A stretch of 7,717 nt of DNA from Candidatus Atribacteria bacterium. GTDB lineage: Bacteria > Atribacterota > Atribacteria > Atribacterales > Atribacteraceae. Location: the NCBI GenBank assembly GCA_026390275.1, contig JAPLGF010000245.1, positions 1 through 7,717 on the forward strand. Reading direction: 5' to 3'. Both the position numbers and the translations under genes were made by a program. This document shows, piece by piece, positions 1-5,071 of this stretch. The notes under the pieces were generated by a model that had not been told where the DNA came from, made no database searches, and was given only the letters and a program-made list of their open reading frames with translations. Position 1 is the first letter of the stretch. Each line of letters starts with the position of its first letter.

Positions 1-234
1 CAGGATGAGACTTCCCACCCGGGTGGAAAGAGTATGGGGATAGGTTCCATTCCGGTAACCTTTGCAGGTATAGGTTCGTTCATAGTATTCCGCTTCCAGT
101 TGCTCAGTGACCTGAGCTTGTAAAATCTGATTTAAGACTGATTCCAAGAGTTCCGCCATCCCTGAATCTTTGGTGTTTTTCAAAAAAAGGTGATGCAAAA
201 GTTCTGAATTTACGGTAATCTGATATTGAGCCAT
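1..234 (-). CDS. IS256-family transposase, N-terminal 78 residues (runs off the window edge)
   Basis: This is the start of a mutator-type (IS256 family) DDE transposase, which cuts and pastes its own insertion sequence. The visible part begins MAQYQITVNSELLHHLF, continues with a helical LLESVLNQILQAQ segment, and reaches KGYRNGTYP followed by TRVG. The KGYRNG...TRVG block is a strong signature of the family N-terminus. Family members are about 400 residues, so roughly a fifth is seen here, and the catalytic Asp/Asp/Glu residues lie outside the window. The ATG at 232-234 is supported by a GGAGGG ribosome binding site (plus-strand 242-247) seven bases upstream. The reading frame is clean to the edge, so nothing here shows the copy to be broken. 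I am confident of the family but cannot say whether the element is intact. Confidence 0.9.
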   Translation of the reverse strand, partial: MAQYQITVNSELLHHLFLKNTKDSGMAELLESVLNQILQAQVTEQLEAEYYERTYTCKGYRNGTYPHTLSTRVGSLIL

Positions 235-550
235 TTCAAATCCCTCCGGTTTTAGTGTTTTGTTTGCAAACTACATTCTAACCGAGGTTTTTGAAAATGG
301 CTCTTTCTATTTACACCATTACATATGGGGACTCTACTTTTTTGAGGTCTATCTCCATAGAAAAAGTTATACACAAATGACTTTTTGATAAATGTTTTTA
401 GAACGAATAATTCGAAATGAAAAATCAGGGAATTATCACGAAGATCAACCTAATAAACAACCGGAGTTTGTCACTTTAACTTTCAGTGAATTGTGTCCTG
501 ACAAAGAGGTACACTAAAGGGTGAGTCTTTTAAAAAAGAGGAGGCTACCA
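235..550. other. Gene-free span holding the probable end of the IS256-type element
   Basis: No open frame here looks like a gene. The first part is the untranslated leader of the transposase. An insertion-sequence end is expected within about 50-150 bases of the transposase start. One candidate terminus is the GAGTCCCC seen on the minus strand at plus-strand 327-334, but without the other end of the element this cannot be confirmed. The remainder (about 340-537) is AT-rich, contains the short palindrome CGAATAATTCG at 404-414, and should hold the promoter of the gene at 551. I could not pick convincing -35 and -10 boxes. Confidence 0.4.
538..544 (+). promoter_or_regulatory. Ribosome binding site that sets the start at 551
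   Basis: GAGGAGG lies six bases before the ATG at 551. The frame is also open from a GTG at 521, but that codon has no comparable site and the extra ten residues (MSLLKKRRLP) would simply be translated from the binding site itself. The ATG at 551 is therefore the better start. Confidence 0.85.
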
Positions 551-862
551 ATGCAGAAGATTTTCTCAATGTATCGATTGCGACCTGGAGTGACCGTAGA
601 AGAGTTCCGAAAATGGTCGGTGAGTATGGATCAAAAGGTGACTCCATTTCAACCCGGAGTGTATCGGTTCGAAGTCTATGAGATTGAGGGAACCGATCAG
701 GGAGAGATCACCTATCAAATAGTGGAAGATATCGACGCTGAGAGCTGGGAAGCCTGGCAGAAAGTTCTGAAAAGTGAATCTCAGCAGGAAGTGGTCAAAA
801 CCTGGGAAGAGCTCTGTGATCCGTCTTCCTTGAAGGTTTTTTATGGCCGGAAGATCAAATAG
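551..862 (+). CDS. Small REDY/HapK-like protein (dimeric alpha-beta barrel type)
   Basis: The protein has 103 residues from the ATG chosen by its ribosome binding site. It begins MQKIFSMYRLRPGVTVEEF, has FQPGVYRFEVYEIEG in the middle, then YQIVEDIDAESWEAWQKVL, and ends KVFYGRKIK. A first beta strand with an R-x-K/R-P-G-V turn, a helix, a second strand reading RFEVYEI and a strand-helix unit with D-I-x-x-E-S-W is the usual order in ferredoxin-like dimeric alpha-beta barrel proteins. It most resembles the REDY-like HapK family from prodigiosin-type clusters. The biochemical role of stand-alone members is not known to me. There is no signal peptide or membrane segment, so it should be cytoplasmic. 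It is monocistronic here, with no neighbour suggesting a pathway. The fold is moderately sure; the family name comes from remembered similarity. Confidence 0.75.
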   Translation: MQKIFSMYRLRPGVTVEEFRKWSVSMDQKVTPFQPGVYRFEVYEIEGTDQGEITYQIVEDIDAESWEAWQKVLKSESQQEVVKTWEELCDPSSLKVFYGRKIK

Positions 863-940
863 TTGGTTTTCAGTGAATAATACGAGCCGGTAAAGAACAG
901 GTATGATAATTACTCGATCCCAGTATTCTAAAGAAGGGTG

Positions 941-1039
941 ATGAACGAGCTCACCAAAAAAGGAAGGAAAAAGGGAACGTTGAAGAGCTGGATATTCATG
1001 GTGCTACTATGGAATACTGTATATTTCTTTTGGAAGTAG
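941..1039 (+). CDS. Possible 32-residue membrane peptide
   Basis: This short frame starts at ATG 941 and stops at TAG 1037-1039. It reads a very basic N-terminus (MNELTKKGRKKGTLK) followed by a hydrophobic, aromatic segment (SWIFMVLLWNTVYFFWK). That layout, a positive inside end and then about 16 membrane-compatible residues, is typical of small single-pass membrane proteins. A purine-rich AAGAAGGGTG precedes the ATG but sits very close to it, so initiation would be poor. The last third overlaps an inverted repeat at 994-1049, which may be an alternative reason for the sequence. I do not recognise the peptide, and the frame could be chance. Confidence 0.25.
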   Translation: MNELTKKGRKKGTLKSWIFMVLLWNTVYFFWK

Positions 1040-1049
1040 TACCATGAAT
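994..1049. repeat. Inverted repeat with 15-base arms (14 of 15 paired)
   Basis: ATTCATGGTGCTACT at 994-1008 pairs with AGTAGTACCATGAAT at 1035-1049, leaving a 26-base AT-rich loop. The only imperfection is a G opposite a T, which is a wobble pair in plus-strand RNA. There is no run of T after either arm, so it is not a classical terminator on either strand. It lies between the plus-strand gene ending at 862 and the minus-strand gene ending at 1078. It could act as a bidirectional mRNA 3'-end structure, or be a relic of a small mobile element with terminal repeats. Confidence 0.7.
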
Positions 1050-1077
1050 GGCTAATCCTCGTCTTTTTTGTCAGTGA

Positions 1078-1263
1078 TTACAGTTTTTCTGGAGCGCATA
1101 GGTTTTCCGACTTGGCTGCGACCCGCCCACATCCGGTACAATAGTATTGGCCGTTTTTCACCAGTTTCTTGTAGTCCTCAGGGTTTGATTGGATATAACC
1201 CTTCTCCTGAAGATAGCACAGGTGTTTCTCGTGACCCTTGTGGGGCATATTCTTATCTTCCAT
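1078..1263 (-). CDS. Small Cys/His-rich protein with a zinc-ribbon-like C-terminus
   Basis: The protein has 61 residues. The N-terminal half carries His8, His11, His14 and Cys16 (MPHKGHEKHLC), then YLQEKGY and NPEDYKKLVKNGQ. The C-terminal half reads YYCTGCGRVAAKSENLC, with Cys42, Cys45 and Cys56. A C-x-x-C-G-R-x-A ending in L-C-x-P resembles short hypothetical proteins that I recall from anaerobic bacteria and archaea. Four Cys plus clustered His suggest binding of zinc or another metal, but this is inferred. The ATG at 1261-1263 follows an excellent AAAGGAGGT site (plus-strand 1269-1277), which supports real translation. There is no signal peptide or membrane segment. No partner is evident: the upstream remnant at 1325-1519 is broken and the gene beyond it is a separate SHOCT protein. 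Function unknown. Confidence 0.8.
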   Translation of the reverse strand: MEDKNMPHKGHEKHLCYLQEKGYIQSNPEDYKKLVKNGQYYCTGCGRVAAKSENLCAPEKL

Positions 1264-1324
1264 GGTAAACCTCCTTTACTCTTTTCTAATATATTTTAAA
1301 CATACGATGTTAGAATAAAAAATC

Positions 1325-1519
1325 CTAGAAGACTGAGAAAATATCTTTATCCAGCAGTCCAGGAATATTCTCTCTTTCTTCATCAGTTTTCTGCCCATCT
1401 GAACCCAAGCAAACACGCCGCCGACCGCGCATCAGGCATCATAGCCGTACATCCCTCAATATCGCAGCCGCAAAAGCGATGTTGGTATCAACACTGCCGA
1501 CCACCGCGATTTTCTTCAT
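1325..1519 (-). pseudogene. Remnant of an unidentified gene, broken by stop and frame changes
   Basis: From an ATG at 1517-1519 the minus strand reads MKKIAVVGSVDTNIAFAAAI, a hydrophobic strand, Gly-containing turn and helix as in the first unit of a Rossmann-like or flavodoxin-like domain. An in-frame TGA stops it after 26 codons. The same frame then gives GSDGQKTDEERENIPGLLDK before a TAG at 1325-1327. The middle reads better in another frame, which gives DIEGCTAMMPDARSAACLLG. The pattern looks like a once-coding stretch broken by small insertions or deletions, with most of the gene lost. There is no ribosome binding site before the ATG. G+C is higher than in its surroundings, which also hints at former coding. 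I cannot name the family. Confidence 0.35.
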
Positions 1520-1615
1520 TGGTACTGTGCTGATCTTATTTGATTACAGATGAGTGCCCTACTGGATACAGTCTTAATGAAACTCTCATCGTATTATCTG
1601 AAATTCATGTTTCGT

Positions 1616-1948
1616 CTATTCTTCCAAATCGTGCTTCATCTGATCAAACTCTGCTTTGGTGATTTCTCCCCGGGCATAGCGTTTCTTCAAGATATCCAGA
1701 GCAGTGGTTCTCTCAACCTGTGAATGATATGAAGCACAGTGTACATTCCTGAAAACAAAGTAGACAAGCACCACCACAATTATTAAACCGAGCAGTCCCA
1801 TGATGAAACCGCCTCCCTCTCCCCAACTTCCTCCCCAGGGCATCATATGATGCCAGTTTCCGTAATCACCATAACGATTGTACCCATAAGCGAAAGGACA
1901 AATAACGAAGGTAACCAGTAGGGCTATCAACCATGATAGAGTTTTCAT
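1616..1948 (-). CDS. Secreted or membrane-anchored SHOCT-domain protein
   Basis: The protein has 110 residues. Residues 1-22 (MKTLSWLIALLVTFVICPFAYG) look like a signal peptide or first membrane helix. Residues 23-47 are rich in Tyr, Gly, Trp, His and Met (YGNWHHMMPWGGSWGEGGG). Residues 48-66 form a clear membrane helix (FIMGLLGLIIVVVLVYFVF). Residues 82-110 match a SHOCT domain, with DILKKRYARGEITKAEFDQM in the usual L-x-x-R-Y-A-x-G-E-I-x-x-x-E-F pattern. SHOCT is a short C-terminal helical domain thought to act in oligomerisation, and it should lie on the cytoplasmic side if the N-terminus is cleaved or loops back. Proteins with a Gly/His/Met-rich linker of this type are often found near metal-handling genes, but no such neighbour is seen. 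The frame is open upstream to 2119, yet the ATG at 1946-1948 has the binding site and the signal peptide. Confidence 0.88.
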   Translation of the reverse strand: MKTLSWLIALLVTFVICPFAYGYNRYGDYGNWHHMMPWGGSWGEGGGFIMGLLGLIIVVVLVYFVFRNVHCASYHSQVERTTALDILKKRYARGEITKAEFDQMKHDLEE

Positions 1949-2164
1949 TTTTTCACCTCTTCTCAATTTATAGTATCTGATCAAGGCTTCTTTGTTCCAT
2001 TTGAATAAAAGCAAAAATCGTTGTTTTCTTCCAAAATGGTTCATTCGATGTGCCTCTCGATGGCAGGATAATGGTATAGTGAAAGTTTCACATCCTTTCC
2101 CCGAAAATCCCTCAACCACACCTTTATCGCTGTTTAGTATAATGAGTAATCAGTTTGTTTCTAT
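1949..2164. other. Intergenic span upstream of the SHOCT gene
   Basis: AT-rich DNA with no convincing gene on either strand. On the minus strand it should contain the SHOCT gene promoter. A GATACTATAAATTG stretch just before the ribosome binding site (about plus-strand 1965-1980) is a weak -10 candidate without a good partner box. The right end marks a sharp rise in G+C where the transposase relic begins. Confidence 0.3.
1954..1960 (-). promoter_or_regulatory. Ribosome binding site that sets the SHOCT gene start at 1948
   Basis: On the minus strand AGAGGTG stands five bases before the ATG at 1946-1948. The much longer upstream frame (to 2119) has no such site and would bury the hydrophobic signal peptide inside the protein, so the shorter product is preferred. 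Confidence 0.8.
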
Positions 2165-2696
2165 ATTTACATACGCACCCGCACCGTGTTCAACCTCTCC
2201 GGTCTTCCTCCGGAAGCGGTAGAGGCTTTGGATACCGCTCTGCGGGGCCACACAGCCTCCTTTCCCCCCCCAGAGCCTGGAATATCGGCATTCCCTGCCG
2301 CTGGGAGATATCCTGGCCCTGCGCCGCGCAGACATCCGGAAACTGGCCAAAGCGAGCACCCATCCCCTCCAGCTCTCTCTGTTCGATGAACGCTCCCTGA
2401 CCACAGTGGAAGAGGGCGGCCGTCGCTATGTCCTGTGCCGGAATCCCTCTACCCGGGAAGCCCTGCTGGCCAAGACCGAGGAGAAATTGGCCGCCCTCGA
2501 ACGGCTGGTGGTCACCGGCCGCCTGAAGAGAAAGGAGAAAATCCTCGCCCGGGTCCTGCGCTGGATCAACCGCTGGAAGGTGGAACCATACTTTCGGTAC
2601 ACCGTGGAGGAAGGCTCGTTCACCTTCTGCCGGGACCAGGAACGGATTACCCAGAAGAGTCACCTGGACGGCTGTTATGTCATCGTCACCTCCCTA
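2165..2696 (+). pseudogene. IS1634-family transposase relic, catalytic core deleted and frameshifted
   Basis: Two pieces of an IS1634 (IS4-superfamily) transposase are joined. The first piece, in one frame, reads RTRTVFNLSGLPPEAVEAL, the typical N-terminal NLS-x-LPPE block. A shift at the run of eight C (2264-2271) is needed to continue into LEYRHSLPLGD. This runs straight into ALRRADIRKLAKAST and LQLSLFDERSL, a region normally near residue 300. It continues through RRYVLCRNPSTREALLAKT, a basic RLKRKEKILARVLRWINRWK, FTFCRDQERI and HLDGCYVIVTSL, where family similarity ends near 2696. The 200-300 residues between the pieces, with the catalytic Asp residues, are missing, and so is the C-terminal YKGLW...VERAFR part. 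The relic cannot be active. G+C is much higher than on the left, so it came from elsewhere. The family is recognised from motifs. Confidence 0.85.
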
Positions 2697-3043
2697 TCTG
2701 CCTCCGGAATCGCCGTCCGGATAATCCGGTATACGCAATCCAGAGACTACCCACAAAAAATAACGAGGAGCCAAAAGAATAAGAAAAGCGAATGGTACAG
2801 TCAAGAAATTAGTATCATGTCCCCGAATATCCCGGTATCTGGCTCCGGTATTCTGGCTGATGGGTGTGCTGATCCTCCTTTGAAAGGTAGGGACGGCTCA
2901 GCGTGACAAGGCGGGGTGAGCGGCTGTAGAATAAAGGTGCGAGCAACAGCCTGGTGCAGACCAGCAGAATCTGGTTTATCCTGGAGATCCTGGTAGAAAA
3001 AGGCTCGCAAAATCAACCTGAGTAGTTACAAAGGAGGAGCAAG
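2697..3043. other. Leader and junction DNA between the transposase relic and the MBL lipoprotein gene
   Basis: The relic's frame stays open to 2906 but no longer resembles a transposase. In another plus frame (2764-2883) there is a basic then hydrophobic stretch, SRYLAPVFWLMGVLILL, that lacks a start codon and may be a scrap of a membrane gene or chance. Inverted 7-base arms TGCGAGC (2938-2944) and GCTCGCA (3003-3009) enclose a CTGG-rich stretch with a partial tandem repeat of ATCCTGGAG. The span must hold the promoter of the gene at 3044, but I could not choose boxes. It ends with a strong AAGGAGG at 3031-3037. Confidence 0.35.
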
Positions 3044-4288
3044 ATGAAGAGGAATCTACCGCGAGGAAATGGTATAAGGCTTTTAGTAGGGCTCATCGTT
3101 GGAGGGCTAACCTTTGGGATCTTCCTGGGTAGCTGCACCAGCTCCAACAACCCTACCAGCGGACCCACCGAGAAGCTGGAAGCGTTCACGCCCGGGGAGC
3201 CGCTGGCAGCGGACCAGATGCGGATTTCCTTTATGGGTACCTCATTTCTGCCGCGAATCGCCCAGCAATGCAACAGCGTGTTTGTGGAATTGGGCAACGG
3301 GGACAGTTTCGTTTTCGACTTCGGATCGGGCGTGTCCTCCAAGTATGTAGCCATGGGGATTTCCCCTTCCCGCATGGACAAGGTCTTCCTGACCCATCTG
3401 CACGGGGATCACGTCAGTGATTTGATCACCCTCTATTGTTTCGGGCCTTCCCAGGACCGCAAATCACCTCTTTACCTTTACGGACCCTCCGCCGACAACC
3501 CCGAGGAGGGGACGATAGCGTTCGCCGACAACCTGAAAAAACTGATGAAATGGCACGAAGAAGCCTTCAGCTTTGTCACCACAGGCCTTAAAAACGGCGG
3601 GGATGGTTATGACATCGTGGCCAAGGAATTGCCCTACATGACCGTGGGTGGGATCGCTTATGAAGCGAACGGCGTGAAAATCACCCATTTCCCGGCGGTG
3701 CACGATCGGAATGGCAGCATCAGCTACAAACTGGAGTGGAATGGTTTGTCGATGGTTTTTTCCGGCGACACAAGACCAAACAATTACATGGTTGAGCAAG
3801 CCAAAGGGGTGGACGTTCTAATCCACGAGATGGTCGTCCCGCCGGAAGTGTGGGCCAGCAAGAATTCCGGACTAAAGCCGGGTGACAAGGGCTGGAAGCA
3901 AGCGGTCTCGTTCGCCACAGCTGTCCAGAATAATTCTCACACACCACAGAAAGCTCTCGGCTACATTTTCAGCCAAACCAACCCCCGGTTGGCCGTGGCG
4001 ACCCATTTTCAGGTCAACGACGATACCACCGGTCCCGCTTTGAACGACATCCGCAGCTGGTATAAAGGTCCCGTGGTGATTGCCACGGACCTGCTAGTGA
4101 TCAATGTCTCCAAGAGCGAGATCCGTCAACGGATGGCTGTTGTTTCGGATTTTGCCTGGTACCCGCACCCCAAGGTATACCCTCCGGATCAACTGGCGCC
4201 GCCCAAGTATGACGGCCCATACGCCCAGCTGAACGATACCCTCTTGGGGAACGTCATCCCGGAGAATGTGTACATGACCACCCCATGA
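3044..4288 (+). CDS. Metallo-beta-lactamase-fold lipoprotein (RNase Z/arylsulfatase-like hydrolase)
   Basis: The protein has 414 residues and is probably exported, lipid-anchored and binuclear-metal dependent. Residues 1-30 are a signal sequence with basic start, hydrophobic core and lipobox LGSC, making Cys31 the lipidated residue. A Ser/Thr/Asn/Pro-rich linker follows. The MBL domain begins near 59 (RISFMGTSFLPRIAQQCNS). Metal ligands are THLHGDH (His118, His120, Asp122, His123), His220 in FPAVH, Asp242 in SGDTRP and probably His321 in ATHF; His261 in LIHE is also conserved-looking. This is the pattern of the RNase Z/arylsulfatase-like MBL group. A large insert (about 135-210) and a C-terminal tail after 350 (VYPPDQLAPPKYDGP) are extra. 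Some relatives are named GntH after the guanitoxin cluster, but no other guanitoxin gene is present, so that role is not implied. ATG 3044 follows AAGGAGG by six bases. G+C exceeds the flanks, and transposase relics lie on both sides. Confidence 0.9.
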   Translation: MKRNLPRGNGIRLLVGLIVGGLTFGIFLGSCTSSNNPTSGPTEKLEAFTPGEPLAADQMRISFMGTSFLPRIAQQCNSVFVELGNGDSFVFDFGSGVSSKYVAMGISPSRMDKVFLTHLHGDHVSDLITLYCFGPSQDRKSPLYLYGPSADNPEEGTIAFADNLKKLMKWHEEAFSFVTTGLKNGGDGYDIVAKELPYMTVGGIAYEANGVKITHFPAVHDRNGSISYKLEWNGLSMVFSGDTRPNNYMVEQAKGVDVLIHEMVVPPEVWASKNSGLKPGDKGWKQAVSFATAVQNNSHTPQKALGYIFSQTNPRLAVATHFQVNDDTTGPALNDIRSWYKGPVVIATDLLVINVSKSEIRQRMAVVSDFAWYPHPKVYPPDQLAPPKYDGPYAQLNDTLLGNVIPENVYMTTP

Positions 4289-4328
4289 AGGGGTTTCATG
4301 GTGAGAAAGTACAGGTACTAGTCTATCG

Positions 4329-4794
4329 TTTCCTAAACCCATCTTCATTGGAGATCGGGGAATGATCACCGCCGAGAACCTCCAATTCTTAGAAAAAGAA
4401 AACCTGGACTATATCGTCGCCCTCACTCATTGCGAGGCCCGGGAGCTCCTCTTCTCGAAAAACATCCAACCAGAACTCTTCGATGAGCGGATACCGGTGA
4501 CCATCTATGAAGACAATGGAGAGGAAGTGAAAAATATATCCTCAAAACCACGGCCTCGGATCTAAAGGATGAAGAAGTGGAGAGACACTATAAAGGCTTA
4601 AAATGGGTGGAGGATAGTTTCCGGGAGCTCAAAGATTTGGTGGAGGTACGACCAATCTTTCACTGGAAGGAGAGACCAAAGTCATCACCCCTCTTACCCA
4701 GGAAGTGAAGAAAATCTTAAAAATATTCCAGATGGAGGAGAAGTACTTTACTCACTTTGATAAGGCGAAGGAGTTCTTTAGCTCCGTAGTCTAA
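4329..4794 (+). pseudogene. Second IS1634-family transposase relic, three frames, two internal losses
   Basis: Pieces of a transposase appear in order. In the first frame, KPIFIGDRGMITAENLQFLE carries the conserved G-D-R-G-M motif around the second catalytic Asp, followed by LDYIVALTHCEA and PELFDERIPVTIYEDNGEE. Near 4531 the frame changes, and KYILKTTASDLKDEEVERHY, KGLKWVEDSFRELKDLVE and VRPIFHWKERPK follow. This is the late block around the catalytic Glu (YKGL...E.SFRELK). After another change near 4670-4690 the third frame gives ITPLTQEVKKILKIFQM, which resembles the C-terminal tail, ending at TAA 4792-4794. Compared with intact family members, the segment between FDER and YILKTT and most of the C-terminal hydrophobic region are missing, and there is no N-terminal half. 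It differs from the relic at 2165 in sequence and G+C, so it is a separate subtype. Inactive. Confidence 0.85.
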
Positions 4795-5071
4795 ACTAAA
4801 AAATGAAAATCCTTTATTTACAGGCTTTTTAGCTCTTTAGATAGTGAAGTTGGGCGAAATAACCCTAACGAATCCGTCATCTCTTCCCCAGCCGTTCTAC
4901 CATGGTATGGTGTTACCCTCCTGGAAAAAAAACAGATTCTTTCTCTATCTTGAATAGAAATCGGCTTGTTGAAATTTAAACCTGTTTCATAGCACATAGT
5001 TCTATATTGATCGTAGCCGGTACTGGTTTTCCGATGAAGTTCTTAACACATTTAACTGATCTAAAAAAATG
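4795..5071. other. Intergenic span between the plus-strand relic and the minus-strand operon
   Basis: AT-rich, with no supported gene. It lies downstream of both the plus-strand relic and the minus-strand operon, so a transcription stop for the operon is expected here. The only structure beyond the operon's last stop codon is a pair of weak overlapping stems (ACTGA/TCAGT and ACATTT/AAATGT on the minus strand, within 5045-5077) with the T run in the loop, which is not a good terminator. A 10-base palindrome TACCATGGTA at 4898-4907 has no evident role. Confidence 0.35.

Noticed and set aside
521..550. GTG start ten codons upstream for the REDY-like protein
   Set aside because: The GAGGAGG site lies inside this stretch and points to the ATG at 551; the family N-terminus also begins at MQKIF.
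1949..2119. 57-residue N-terminal extension of the SHOCT protein
   Set aside because: It would place a signal peptide internally and skip a good ribosome binding site; the extension has no recognisable sequence.
2190..2663. Long minus-strand open frame across the first transposase relic
   Set aside because: It is the antisense of a GC-rich transposase sequence; its translation shows no family features and the plus strand is clearly homologous.
2801..3016. Minus-strand 71-codon frame before the MBL gene
   Set aside because: No ribosome binding site and no recognisable features; it crosses the leader of the plus-strand gene.
4269..4300. CCCC-ATGAA-GGGG hairpin overlapping the MBL gene's stop codon
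   Set aside because: Only four pairs with three T after it; too weak to call a terminator.
2165..4794. The two transposase relics as halves of one element split by the MBL gene
   Set aside because: Both contain the FDER region and they differ in sequence and base composition, so they derive from two elements.
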